Source: Hymenobacter busanensis
GTDB taxonomy: Bacteria; Bacteroidota; Bacteroidia; Cytophagales; Hymenobacteraceae
Direction of reading: 5' to 3'
Length of the DNA: 64,000 bases
Assembly (NCBI RefSeq): GCF_008727865.1
Contig: NZ_VTWU01000004.1
Coordinates: 248,001 to 312,000, forward strand
This document shows positions 26,614 through 34,950 of the stretch, in pieces; the stretch's first letter is position 1; every line of letters begins with the position of its first letter. The translations under genes and the position numbers were made by a program. The notes below the pieces were generated by a model. The model saw only the letters and a program-made list of their open reading frames with translations. It had not been told where the DNA came from and did no database searches.

Positions 26614-26621
26614 TACCTTTG
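26614..26621 (+). promoter_or_regulatory. -7 element upstream of the MFS gene
   Basis: TACCTTTG, exact TAnnTTTG match, 28 bases before the ATG at 26650. The context TACCTTTGCGGCCT is identical to that at 16637-16650, with another seven matching bases just upstream. Confidence 0.55.
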
Positions 26622-26649
26622 CGGCCTATTCGCGCCCACGCTTTCCCCT

Positions 26650-27828
26650 ATGCCCACTACCGAGAAGGTCTATTCCGCCAGCTTCTGGCTGATGTGCCTG
26701 AGTTCGTTTCTGTTCTTCATGAGCTTCAACCTGCTCATCCCGGAACTGCCCGACCACCTCACCCGCATGGGCGGCGGCGACTACAAAGGCCTCATCATTG
26801 GCCTGTTCACCATCACGGCCGGCTTTTCGCGCCCCTTCAGCGGCAAGCTCGCCGACACCGTGGGCCGCATTCCGGTCATGGTCGTTGGCTCGTTGGTGTG
26901 TTTCATCTGCGGCTTTTTCTACGTGTGGGCCGGCACGGTCTTCACCTTCCTCACGCTGCGGCTGCTGCACGGCTTCAGCACCGGCTTCAAGCCCACCGGC
27001 ACAGCTGCCTACGTGGCCGACATCATTCCGCTGGAGCGCCGCGGCGAGGCCATGGGCCTGCTAGGCGTGGCCGGCAGCTTGGGCATGGCCGCCGGGCCGG
27101 CGCTGGGCGGCTACATCACCCAGTGGTTTTCGCTCAACACCCTGTTCTACCTGTCCAGCGGCATGGCCCTGCTGTCGGTGCTGGTACAAGGCACCATGAC
27201 GGAAACCCTGCCCCCGGCTCAGCGCGAGAAGTTCCGCTGGGGCCTGTTGCGCATTGGCCTCGACGAAATTCTGGAGCCGCAGGTGCTGCGCCCGGCTCTC
27301 GTCACGCTGCTGTGTTTGTTTCCCTTCGGCGCCCTGCTCACGGTGGCTCCCGACCAAAGCCGCCTGCTGGGCATCGACAACAAAGGCCTGTTTTTTACCT
27401 GCTACACCCTGGCCTCGCTGCTGGTGCGGCTAGTAGCCGGCCGCGCCTCCGACCGCCACGGCCGCGTGCCGGTGCTGCGCATCTCCTCGGTGCTGATGGT
27501 GGCGGCGCTGCTGCTGCTGAGCGTGGCCCACACGCCCTTCCTGTTTCTGGCGTCGGCCGCGCTGTTCGGCGTTTCCACCGGCCTCAACTCGCCCACGCTC
27601 TACGCCTGGACCATCGACCTGAGCCACCCCGAGCGGCGGGGGCGGGCCGTGGCCACCATGTACATCGCGCTGGAAATTGGTATTGGGCTGGGCGCCTTGC
27701 TCGGCGGCTGGCTCTACAGCAACGAGCCCGCCCGCCTGCCCTTCGTGCACGGCATGAGCGCGGCCAGTGTGCTGGCAGCGCTGGTGTACCTCTACCGCGT
27801 GCCGGCCCGGCAGCCAGTCAACGGATAA
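26650..27828 (+). CDS. Major facilitator superfamily transporter
   Basis: 392 aa with twelve predicted membrane helices, the standard MFS size. The first half carries the cytoplasmic-loop motif GKLADTVGRIPVMVVG (MFS motif A, normally GxLaDrxGRkxxl) and the antiporter-like GVAGSLGMAAGPALGGYI (motif C, about helix 5); the second half has a further motif-A copy, GRASDRHGRVPVLRISS. Motif C suggests a drug or metabolite efflux antiporter, but the substrate is unknown. The ATG at 26650 was preferred over an upstream frame because the promoter-like box at 26614 lies inside that extension. The gene is divergent from the ABC exporter. Confidence 0.92.
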   Translation: MPTTEKVYSASFWLMCLSSFLFFMSFNLLIPELPDHLTRMGGGDYKGLIIGLFTITAGFSRPFSGKLADTVGRIPVMVVGSLVCFICGFFYVWAGTVFTFLTLRLLHGFSTGFKPTGTAAYVADIIPLERRGEAMGLLGVAGSLGMAAGPALGGYITQWFSLNTLFYLSSGMALLSVLVQGTMTETLPPAQREKFRWGLLRIGLDEILEPQVLRPALVTLLCLFPFGALLTVAPDQSRLLGIDNKGLFFTCYTLASLLVRLVAGRASDRHGRVPVLRISSVLMVAALLLLSVAHTPFLFLASAALFGVSTGLNSPTLYAWTIDLSHPERRGRAVATMYIALEIGIGLGALLGGWLYSNEPARLPFVHGMSAASVLAALVYLYRVPARQPVNG

Positions 27829-27853
27829 CGCATTACCTTTATCGTGCTACCGT

Positions 27854-28237
27854 ATGCCGCGCGGCACCTCGCTCACGGGGCGGCGGCTGTTTCTGGCGCC
27901 CAACTTGCTCAACCGCCTGCCCCCGGCGCCAGCCCGGATAGGGGAGCGGCGCACGGCCCTCGTGCTCGAAACACCTTTCACCGATGCCGATACGGTTCGG
28001 TTTCAGCTGCCGGCGGGCTTTAAATCGGAGTCGTTGCCCGCGCCGGTCCAATTGACCACGCCCTACGGCAGCTACTCCGCCGAGGTGCAGGTGCAGCCGA
28101 GCGGTTCGGTCCTCTACATTCGGTGTTTGCAGATGCCCAAGGCCCGGTTTGAGCCTGCGCAACACGAAGGCTATGCGGATTTTCGGCGCCGCGTGAGCCA
28201 GGCCGACCGTGTGCAGCTGGTGTTCGTCAAATCATAA
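27854..28237 (+). pseudogene. C-terminal fragment of a DUF3857/transglutaminase-like protein
   Basis: 127 aa that resemble only the last part of Bacteroidota DUF3857-transglutaminase proteins (usually over 600 aa). The segment LFLAPNLLNRLPPAPAR, a beta-rich stretch TDADTVRFQLPAGFKSESLP, then SVLYIRCLQMPKARFEP and a final helix/strand FRRRVSQADRVQLVFVKS line up with that C-terminal domain. There is no signal peptide, no DUF3857 domain and no catalytic transglutaminase core upstream; the MFS gene ends 26 bases before. I therefore read it as a remnant of a larger gene. It may still be expressed from the ATG at 27854, and a free-standing domain is the alternative. Confidence 0.5.
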
Positions 28238-28293
28238 TCGTAAATTGTCTGCGCGCCGGTGCAGCCGTGTACCGGTGGTTGTGTCAATACGCC

Positions 28294-28328
28294 AAGGGCG
28301 CCCGGAGGCAGTTTTTCCGGGCGCCCTT
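28294..28328 (+). terminator. Terminator-like hairpin after the DUF3857 fragment
   Basis: Perfect 12-bp stem AAGGGCGCCCGG (28294-28305) / CCGGGCGCCCTT (28317-28328) followed by GTTTTCC, 57 bases after the fragment's stop. Confidence 0.7.
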
Positions 28329-28412
28329 GTTTTCCACCAGAGGCTCGGCGTGTATTCCAAACAACTACCTGCCAGTCGGGGGGTGAAGTTTTTACCTAAA
28401 CACAAGGTCGGT

Positions 28413-28964
28413 ATGTTCACATGGCGCGTCGGGCAGCTTATGCTGGGTATTGGTGCCGGGATGGTACTGGGTGCGGCCGTTTCCCTGCAAGCGGGGCGTG
28501 TTGCTTCCCCCGATTATTGGAACCTCACCCCCAAAGCCGAGCGGGCCAAGCTCGGCAAAGCGCGCCTGAACCCGGCGGTAGCACAGGTGCTGACGCTCAA
28601 CTGGCCGGCTCTGCAGAGCTACCTGAAGCAGGTGCCCACCGAAGGCAGCCACCCAACGCTGCTGGCCCTGCCGCTCCCCGATGGGTCGCGCCGCCGGTTC
28701 CGCGTGAGCCGGAGCGCGGTGATGGCGCCCGAACTGGCCGCCAAGTACCCCGACATCCGCGCCTATACCGGTCAGGACCCGGCCGACGCCACCACTACGG
28801 TCAGCTTCGAAACCTCGCCGGCCGGCTTGCGGGCCATGCTCACGGTGCAGGGCCGCGTGTACCTGATCGAGCCCTTTCGGCCGGCCGACCCGCGCCATTA
28901 CCTGTGCTTCGACAAAGCCACGCTGCCGGCTGGTAGCAAACGGTTTTCCGAGCCCAGCCGCTAA
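28413..28964 (+). CDS. Free-standing propeptide-like protein of a reprolysin-type peptidase
   Basis: 183 aa. The N-terminus (WRVGQLMLGIGAGMVLGAAVSLQAG) is a signal peptide or membrane anchor. The rest parallels the N-terminal propeptide of the neighbouring metalloprotease: LQSYLKQVPTEG / LRAVLAQAPAEG; LALPLPDGSRRRFRVSRSAV / ISLPLPDGTSQRFRITTTDV; MAPELAAKYPDIRAYTGQ / MHPALAARFPQIKTYAAQ; SPAGLRAMLTVQGRVYLIEP / TPAGFHAMIMTAENTLFIDP. It stops cleanly after the propeptide homology, with no catalytic domain following. It lies 120 bases upstream of the protease gene on the same strand. It could be a dedicated inhibitor or folding helper, or a truncated duplicate; the intact signal and lack of frameshifts favour a retained gene. 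Confidence 0.8.
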   Translation: MFTWRVGQLMLGIGAGMVLGAAVSLQAGRVASPDYWNLTPKAERAKLGKARLNPAVAQVLTLNWPALQSYLKQVPTEGSHPTLLALPLPDGSRRRFRVSRSAVMAPELAAKYPDIRAYTGQDPADATTTVSFETSPAGLRAMLTVQGRVYLIEPFRPADPRHYLCFDKATLPAGSKRFSEPSR

Positions 28965-28994
28965 AGCCGTCGACTGACTGGCCGCAATGGTCGA

Positions 28995-29031
28995 TTTTTG
29001 CCCGAAACCTCTGGGAAAATCACTACTTTAG
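28995..29031 (+). promoter_or_regulatory. Candidate promoter of the metalloprotease gene
   Basis: TTTTTG (28995-29000) and TACTTTAG (29024-29031) separated by 23 bases, resembling the Bacteroidota -33 TTTG and -7 TAnnTTTG elements with one mismatch in the latter; 53 bases before the ATG at 29085. This implies the protease can be transcribed separately from the propeptide-like gene. Confidence 0.4.
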
Positions 29032-29084
29032 AGGCCGTTATTCTTCTCCTCGACTTTTTCACAACCCACCCTTTTTTACTGCCA

Positions 29085-32000
29085 ATGCGCACACTCTTTA
29101 CTCCGTCTGGCCCTGCCCTTCGTGGCGCGCTGTTGGGAGGACTGCTGGTGACTGGCCTAGCCGCTCCGTTTGCCGCTTCGGCGCAACGGGTGCTCTGGTC
29201 CGACGACAACCAGCTGCCGACCGCGTCCCGCTCTGCTACCCGTGCTCTTGAGCACTTCCGGGCAGTAAGCATTCAGCCTGCCAACCTGCGGGCCGTGCTG
29301 GCCCAGGCGCCCGCCGAGGGCTCGGTAGCCGGCCGCAACTCCGGTACCGTTATTTCGCTGCCCCTGCCCGACGGCACGTCGCAGCGCTTCCGCATCACCA
29401 CCACCGACGTGATGCACCCGGCCCTTGCCGCCCGCTTCCCGCAAATCAAAACCTACGCCGCCCAAGGCATCGACGACCCGTCGGCCAGCGGCGTGCTGGA
29501 CATGACGCCGGCGGGTTTCCACGCCATGATCATGACGGCGGAAAACACGCTCTTTATTGACCCCACGCCCGACGGCATTCACCACCTGGTGTTCAACCGC
29601 CGCGACATCAACCGCGCGGCGCTGGTACAGGCCAAGTGCTACACCGAAACCACGCCAACGGTGAACGACCGCCTGGCGCCCGTGGCAACTGCTCAGCGTC
29701 GTCCCAACGGTTCGCAACTGCGTACCTACCGCTTGGCCATGGCCTGCACCGGCGAATACGCCCAAACCAAGGGCGGAACGGTTGCCGGCGCGCTGGCAGG
29801 CATCACCACGTCGGTAAACCGCGTGGCTAGCGTCTACCGCAAGGAGGTGGCCGTGAGCTTCCAGCTGATTGCCAACAACGACGTGCTCATCAACCTCGAC
29901 CCAGCCACCGACCCCTACACCAACCTGAGCAACGGGGCCGCGCTCAACACCAACCAGACGGTGGTTGACCAGCGCGTCGGCTCCGCCAACTACGACATCG
30001 GTCACTTGTTCAACACCGCCGACGGCGGTATTGCGCAACGGCCCTCGGTGTGCATCAACAGCGGCAAGGCCCGCGGCTCCACGGGTCTGCCCAACCCCAC
30101 CGGCGACGCCTTCGATATCGACTACGTGGCCCACGAAATCGGCCACCAGTTCGGCGGCAACCACACCTTCAACTACGACGGCGGCGGCAGCTGCGCCGGC
30201 GGCACGCGGGCAGCTGTAGCGGCCTACGAGCCCGGCAGCGGCACCACCATCATGGCCTACGCGGGTATCTGCGGCTCGGCCGGCGACATTCAGCCTAACT
30301 CCGACCCGTATTTCCACACCAAGAGCTACGACGAAATCCTGACCCACATTACGGGTACGGGTAACTGCGTAACGCCGGTAGCGACGGGCAACAACCCGCC
30401 CGTGGTAAACGCTGGTGCCGACTACATCATTCCGAAGAGCACCCCGTTTGAGCTGACCGGCTCGGCTACTGACCCCGACGGCGACGCGCTGACCTATTCG
30501 TGGGAGCAGTTTGACCTCGGCCCGGCCGGTACGCCCACGGCTCCGACCGGCGATGCGCCGATTTTCCGCTCCAACGTGCCCTCGACGAGCCCGACCCGCG
30601 TATTCCCCGGTCCGCTGCGGCGTACCTCGCCCGGTGGTCCGGCAGTGGCTGGCTCTTTTGAAACCCTGCCGTCGTACGACCGCGTGATGAACTTCCGCCT
30701 GACGGCCCGCGACAACCGCCCGACGGGTGGTGGCGTGGAGTACGACGGTGCTACCATCACGGTATCGTCGGTAGGCGGTCCGCTGTTGGTTACGGCGCCC
30801 AACACCAGCAACATCATCTGGCGTGCCGGGGCTACCGAACTGGTGACCTGGAACGTGGCCAACACGACGGCAGCTCCCATCAACGCAGCCAACGTAGACA
30901 TTCTGCTCTCCGTTGACGGCGGTGCTACCTACCCCTTCACGTTGCTGGCCAACACGCCCAACGACGGTACACAGCAGCTGAGCATTCCGTCGAACGTGAC
31001 GGCTACCACGCAGGCCCGTATCAAGGTGAAAGCCTCGGGCAACGTGTTCTTCGACACCTCCGACCAGAACTTCACGCTGCAGGTACCCACCTCGCCGGCA
31101 TTTTACCTGTCGGCTAACTGCGGCACGGCTGCCACTACGGTTTGCCCCGGCAGCTCGGGCTCCTGCGCCGTGAGCGTAGGACAAGTACTGGGCTTCACGG
31201 GTCAGGTAACCTTCTCGACCCTGAGCCTGCCCACGGGCGTAACGGCTTCGTTCTCGGCCAACCCCGTAGCTCCGGGCAGCAGCAGCACCGTTACCCTTGC
31301 CACCGCTGCCAACACCCCGGCCGGTACGTACACCATCAACGTGGTGGGTACCAGCGGTTCGCAAACCGAAACCCAGCAAATCACGCTGGTGGTGCGCAAC
31401 TCAGCCAACGTAGCTCCCGCGCCGACCTCGCCGGCCCCGAACTCGGCACGCGCGCTGCCGCAGCCGACGTTCACGTGGTCACCCATTCCGGGCGCTACGA
31501 GCTACGACATCCAGGTGTCGACCGACCCGGCGTTTGTTACGTTGCTGATCAACGCCAACGTGACCAACAACCAGTACACGGCTACCACCGTGCTCAACAA
31601 CAACGGCCGATACTTCTGGCGGGTACGTGGCTCGGCCGACTGCGGCACGGGTCCGTTCTCGGCTGCTTCGCAGTTCTACGTAGGCAACCAGCAGTGCACC
31701 ACCTACACGTCGGCCAACGTGCCCGTTACCATCGGTACGGGCGGTGGCTCAACGTACACCTCGACGTTGCCCATCAACATCACCGGAAACGACCCGATTG
31801 CGGACATTAACGTAAAAGGCCTGCGCATCACGCACAATGACGTATCGGAACTGAGCATCGCCCTGCTGAACCCCTCGGGCCGTCGTTCGCAGCTGTACAC
31901 GGTAGTGTGCAACGGTCCGAACCTCAGCGCCAACTTCGACGACAGCGCGCCGACGGTGGTAACCTGCCCCATCACTACCGGTGGCACCTATCGTCCCGAA

Positions 32001-32411
32001 ACGGCCTTGAGCACCTACACCGGCACCTTGCCCAACGGCACGTGGTCGTTGCAGGTAACCGACTTCATCACCGGCAACGGGGGCTCTATTACCGGCTGGG
32101 GCCTGGAAATCTGCACCATCACCGATGCTATCCTCGCGGGCCGCGACGCCCAGCAGCTGCAAGGCGTGGCCGTGTTCCCGAACCCGAGCACGGGCGAGTT
32201 TAACCTGCAGGTGGACAACGCCCAGCGCGGTACCCTCTCGCTGCACGTAACCGACGCCCTGGGCCGCACGGTACTCACCGAGCAGGTAGCCAAAGGCGCT
32301 GCCATGCTCCAGCACCGCATCGACCTGAGCAAGCTGAGCCAAGGCATGTACCAACTGCACCTGGCCCTGCCTGGTGGCGGCACTTCGGTACAGAAGCTGA
32401 TGAAGCTGTAA
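29085..32411 (+). CDS. T9SS-secreted reprolysin-like zinc metalloprotease
   Basis: 1108 aa secreted endopeptidase. Signal peptide LLGGLLVTGLAAPFAASAQ; propeptide at about 50-200; metzincin catalytic domain at about 215-450 with the zinc motif HEIGHQFGGNH starting at His350 and the Met-turn TTIMAYAGIC near 390, typical of M12B/reprolysin-like bacterial enzymes. Cadherin/PKD-like and other beta-domains follow, including a fibronectin-III-like region (PAPTSPAPNSARALPQPTF). A proprotein-convertase P-domain occupies about 890-1015 (GLRITHNDVSELSIALLNP, GTWSLQVTDFITGNGG). The T9SS C-terminal domain starts near 1027 with VAVFPNPSTGEFNL. The ATG at 29085 was chosen for the signal peptide. A free-standing homologue of the propeptide is encoded just upstream. 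Confidence 0.93.
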   Translation: MRTLFTPSGPALRGALLGGLLVTGLAAPFAASAQRVLWSDDNQLPTASRSATRALEHFRAVSIQPANLRAVLAQAPAEGSVAGRNSGTVISLPLPDGTSQRFRITTTDVMHPALAARFPQIKTYAAQGIDDPSASGVLDMTPAGFHAMIMTAENTLFIDPTPDGIHHLVFNRRDINRAALVQAKCYTETTPTVNDRLAPVATAQRRPNGSQLRTYRLAMACTGEYAQTKGGTVAGALAGITTSVNRVASVYRKEVAVSFQLIANNDVLINLDPATDPYTNLSNGAALNTNQTVVDQRVGSANYDIGHLFNTADGGIAQRPSVCINSGKARGSTGLPNPTGDAFDIDYVAHEIGHQFGGNHTFNYDGGGSCAGGTRAAVAAYEPGSGTTIMAYAGICGSAGDIQPNSDPYFHTKSYDEILTHITGTGNCVTPVATGNNPPVVNAGADYIIPKSTPFELTGSATDPDGDALTYSWEQFDLGPAGTPTAPTGDAPIFRSNVPSTSPTRVFPGPLRRTSPGGPAVAGSFETLPSYDRVMNFRLTARDNRPTGGGVEYDGATITVSSVGGPLLVTAPNTSNIIWRAGATELVTWNVANTTAAPINAANVDILLSVDGGATYPFTLLANTPNDGTQQLSIPSNVTATTQARIKVKASGNVFFDTSDQNFTLQVPTSPAFYLSANCGTAATTVCPGSSGSCAVSVGQVLGFTGQVTFSTLSLPTGVTASFSANPVAPGSSSTVTLATAANTPAGTYTINVVGTSGSQTETQQITLVVRNSANVAPAPTSPAPNSARALPQPTFTWSPIPGATSYDIQVSTDPAFVTLLINANVTNNQYTATTVLNNNGRYFWRVRGSADCGTGPFSAASQFYVGNQQCTTYTSANVPVTIGTGGGSTYTSTLPINITGNDPIADINVKGLRITHNDVSELSIALLNPSGRRSQLYTVVCNGPNLSANFDDSAPTVVTCPITTGGTYRPETALSTYTGTLPNGTWSLQVTDFITGNGGSITGWGLEICTITDAILAGRDAQQLQGVAVFPNPSTGEFNLQVDNAQRGTLSLHVTDALGRTVLTEQVAKGAAMLQHRIDLSKLSQGMYQLHLALPGGGTSVQKLMKL

Positions 32412-32432
32412 TACAGCAGGCGTATTTGCACG

Positions 32433-32467
32433 AAAAAGGCCGCTTCCCTCGGGAGGCGGCCTTTTTT
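32433..32467 (+). terminator. Terminator after the metalloprotease
   Basis: Stem GGCCGCTTCCC / GGGAGGCGGCC (one G-T pair) with an A-run before and TTTTTT after it, about 25 bases past the stop. Confidence 0.9.
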
Positions 32468-32470
32468 ATG

Positions 32471-32670
32471 TACCTCATTAGCTACAGCAGCTGATGAATC
32501 AAAGGGCGCTGACACCTTCTAATTCGATAGGAAGCCAGCTCGGCACTATACCTAAGCAAACGAACTGCGGAGCTAACTTCTGATCGGCCTCTGGAATGTG
32601 CAAGGGCAAAATGGAGCGTTGAAGGCAGAAATGACCCTATAATGGGCAGTTAGCCAGAATGCATAAAACA
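32471..32670. other. Gene-free interval between convergent genes
   Basis: Together with its two flanking terminators this makes 349 bases (32412-32760) without a gene. I see no coding signal, repeat or RNA motif in the middle part. Confidence 0.5.
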
Positions 32671-32709
32671 AAAATCCCCGCAAGGGCCGGGCGGCGTACT
32701 TGCGGGGAT
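32671..32709 (-). terminator. Terminator of the HhH/PorV-like operon
   Basis: Perfect 11-bp stem ATCCCCGCAAG (32674-32684) / CTTGCGGGGAT (32699-32709); on the minus strand it is followed by TTTTTGTTTT. It lies 52 bases beyond the stop at 32761. Confidence 0.88.
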
Positions 32710-32760
32710 ATTCGGGCAGGGAAGAATTCTTTTGAAGGCGCAGAGCTCTGGCAATGGGTG

Positions 32761-34950
32761 TTATAGGGCAATGCGCAGCTGCGCTTTTATATCGGAGCGC
32801 TGCGGGCCCTGAATCTGTTCCAGGCCCGAGCCAACCGTGGTTTGGTCGCGGTAGCGCGTGGCGGCGTAGCGCAGCCACAACGTGAGCCGGCGGTTGAGCT
32901 TAACCTCAGCCAGAGCGTACATACGCGTGCCCCGACCCGAAAGGCCCGGAATGGAGAAGGCGTACAGCACGTCCTGCTCGTAGGCGTATTGGCGGGTATT
33001 GAAGTCGTCGGTGTCGAAGAGGGCGTAGCGGCCGGTGAGGCGCAGGCGCTGGTGGGGCTGCACGGTTACATCCTGGGCCAGCAAGTAGCCGGTGGTAGTG
33101 GGGCCGTTGTTCACGCGATAGTGCGTGCCCTGCAAGCGGGTGCGCAGGCTCAGAATCAGCGACGGGCTGGTATCGTAGAACAGCAGCAGCGAACGGCGCA
33201 CAGTGGGCACGGGTACCGGCATAGGCTGGGTCAGCTGGGCATCGTCGTACTCTTTCTGGCGCGTGCGAATTTGCACGTAGAGCAGGCTGGTTTTGGTGGG
33301 CGCATAAGTCACGCGCAGCAGCCAGTCGTAGCCGCGGGAAGGGGCGCCCACTTGGTACTTCAGCCACGGGAAGCTGAATTGGTCGTAGTAAGCCGACAGC
33401 TCCCAGCGGGCAATGGGCCGCAGCTTGAGCCCGAAGTACAGCCCGTTTTCGTTGATGTTGCGGGTGTTTTCGGCCAGCGCATTGCCGTAGAGGGTATGGA
33501 AGTCGCGCCCGTAGCGGCGGTGCAATACCGACACATCCACATCAGAGCCGAGGCTGGCCAGCAGGCCGTTGACGGTGCCGATGCCGCCGCCACTGCTGCG
33601 GGCGGTTTCGCCAAACAGGCTCACGTTGCGCCAGCCGTAGCTGTAGTGCGTGCTCAGGGCCAGGTTATGGTCGCCGCGAAACTCGTAACGGTTGTAGGGC
33701 TCCAGGCTGCGCTCCAGCGGCGTGCTCAGCTGGGTGTTCACGCCCGTCAGGCCGATGTTGAAGCGGCCACCGGTGGGAGCGTAGGTCAAGTCGCCGCCGG
33801 TCACGAACTCGCGCACGTTTTTGCGGTTGGCCAGTTCGTTTTGGGTACGGTGAAAGCCGGAAATCAGCAGCCCGGAGGCAAATTCGTCGAACTCCCGCAG
33901 GGTGTCGGCTTCGGCGGTTTTCAACGAGGCGTCCACCCGTTTGCTGGAGGCGAAGCCGGTGAAACGAAGCGCGGGCGTGAGGGCCACGGCCGCCGCCGCG
34001 CCGCGGAAAAACGTGCTTTCCAGCACCGAGTTGTAGGGCCGCGCGCCCAGGTTGCTGCGGCGCAGGGTGGTAATTGTTTCGGCTCCCTTGCCCACCTGCA
34101 GGCCCGACGACAGCAACAACCCTTGCCCAAACTGCAGCTGGTAGTCGCCCAGAATAAGCGTCTTCAGGCGGCCGCGGTCGAAGAGAGCAACGTGGGCCGC
34201 GTAGTAATCGAAGCCGTAGCGACGGGTTTTGGCATCCCAAGTAAACTGCTCGCCCGCGTCTTTCTCCGCCGAAAACCCGATGCTGAAGTCGCGGGCGTGG
34301 CTGGTGCGGAAGCGCACGAGGAATTTATCGGGCGAGCCGAGGTAGCGGCTGGCGGGCCGGCCGGTGCTGGTGGTGTCGGCGCCGGCGTAGCCGGGGCGGT
34401 CTTCCAGCACCCGCTCGTAGCGCAGAAACAGGGCGTTGTTGTCTTCCTGCCAGATGCGTTTCCAGAGTGGCCCGCGGGTGGAGTTGGCGTTCTGGTCGCC
34501 CACGTTCACAAACGAAGCCACCCGGTAGGCCGTGCGCAGGTCGAAGCCGCGGATACTCTGCAGCTCGTAGAGGCTCAGCAGCGGGCCGTTTTTCTGGCGA
34601 TGCTCCAGCAGGGCCGTAATCTGCGGCTCCGACAGCAACAGCAAGCTCGACAGCTCCTCGCGGCTGGCGGTGTTCAGGTTGAGCGGCGTTTGCAGGTATT
34701 GCAGCAGCGTTTCGTAGAGGTCCTCGTAGGGCACGTTGTCGCTCTGGGGCTCGGCAAACAGCTCCTGCACTAGCCGGTCAAGGTCGGGGCGCGGACGCGG
34801 GTATTCCGGTGCCTGGGCCTGCGCCGTAGTGGCACTTAGGGAAATCAGCGCTGCCGCCAACCATTGGGCGCTCCGCCTGCCGCCCCGCCAGAAAGGCGTT
34901 GCCGAGGCCGCTTTGCGGCCAACGACTTCCGTAATCAACCGCTGGCTCAT
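32761..34950 (-). CDS. Helix-hairpin-helix outer-membrane protein
   Basis: 729 aa. A signal-like segment (QWLAAALISLSATTAQAQAPE) is followed at about 85-140 by a ComEA-like double helix-hairpin-helix: LNLNTASREELSSLLLLSE and GPLLSLYELQSIRGFD. The remaining 550 residues are rich in alternating aromatic/polar strands (for example RYEFRGDHNLALSTHYSYGW, LTLWLRYAATRYRD), as in a large outer-membrane beta-barrel. This combination is a known but uncharacterised Bacteroidota family; whether the HhH element binds DNA is not known. The start codon overlaps the stop of the upstream PorV-like gene by four bases (ATGA), so the two are translationally coupled. Confidence 0.8.
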   Translation of the reverse strand: MSQRLITEVVGRKAASATPFWRGGRRSAQWLAAALISLSATTAQAQAPEYPRPRPDLDRLVQELFAEPQSDNVPYEDLYETLLQYLQTPLNLNTASREELSSLLLLSEPQITALLEHRQKNGPLLSLYELQSIRGFDLRTAYRVASFVNVGDQNANSTRGPLWKRIWQEDNNALFLRYERVLEDRPGYAGADTTSTGRPASRYLGSPDKFLVRFRTSHARDFSIGFSAEKDAGEQFTWDAKTRRYGFDYYAAHVALFDRGRLKTLILGDYQLQFGQGLLLSSGLQVGKGAETITTLRRSNLGARPYNSVLESTFFRGAAAAVALTPALRFTGFASSKRVDASLKTAEADTLREFDEFASGLLISGFHRTQNELANRKNVREFVTGGDLTYAPTGGRFNIGLTGVNTQLSTPLERSLEPYNRYEFRGDHNLALSTHYSYGWRNVSLFGETARSSGGGIGTVNGLLASLGSDVDVSVLHRRYGRDFHTLYGNALAENTRNINENGLYFGLKLRPIARWELSAYYDQFSFPWLKYQVGAPSRGYDWLLRVTYAPTKTSLLYVQIRTRQKEYDDAQLTQPMPVPVPTVRRSLLLFYDTSPSLILSLRTRLQGTHYRVNNGPTTTGYLLAQDVTVQPHQRLRLTGRYALFDTDDFNTRQYAYEQDVLYAFSIPGLSGRGTRMYALAEVKLNRRLTLWLRYAATRYRDQTTVGSGLEQIQGPQRSDIKAQLRIAL

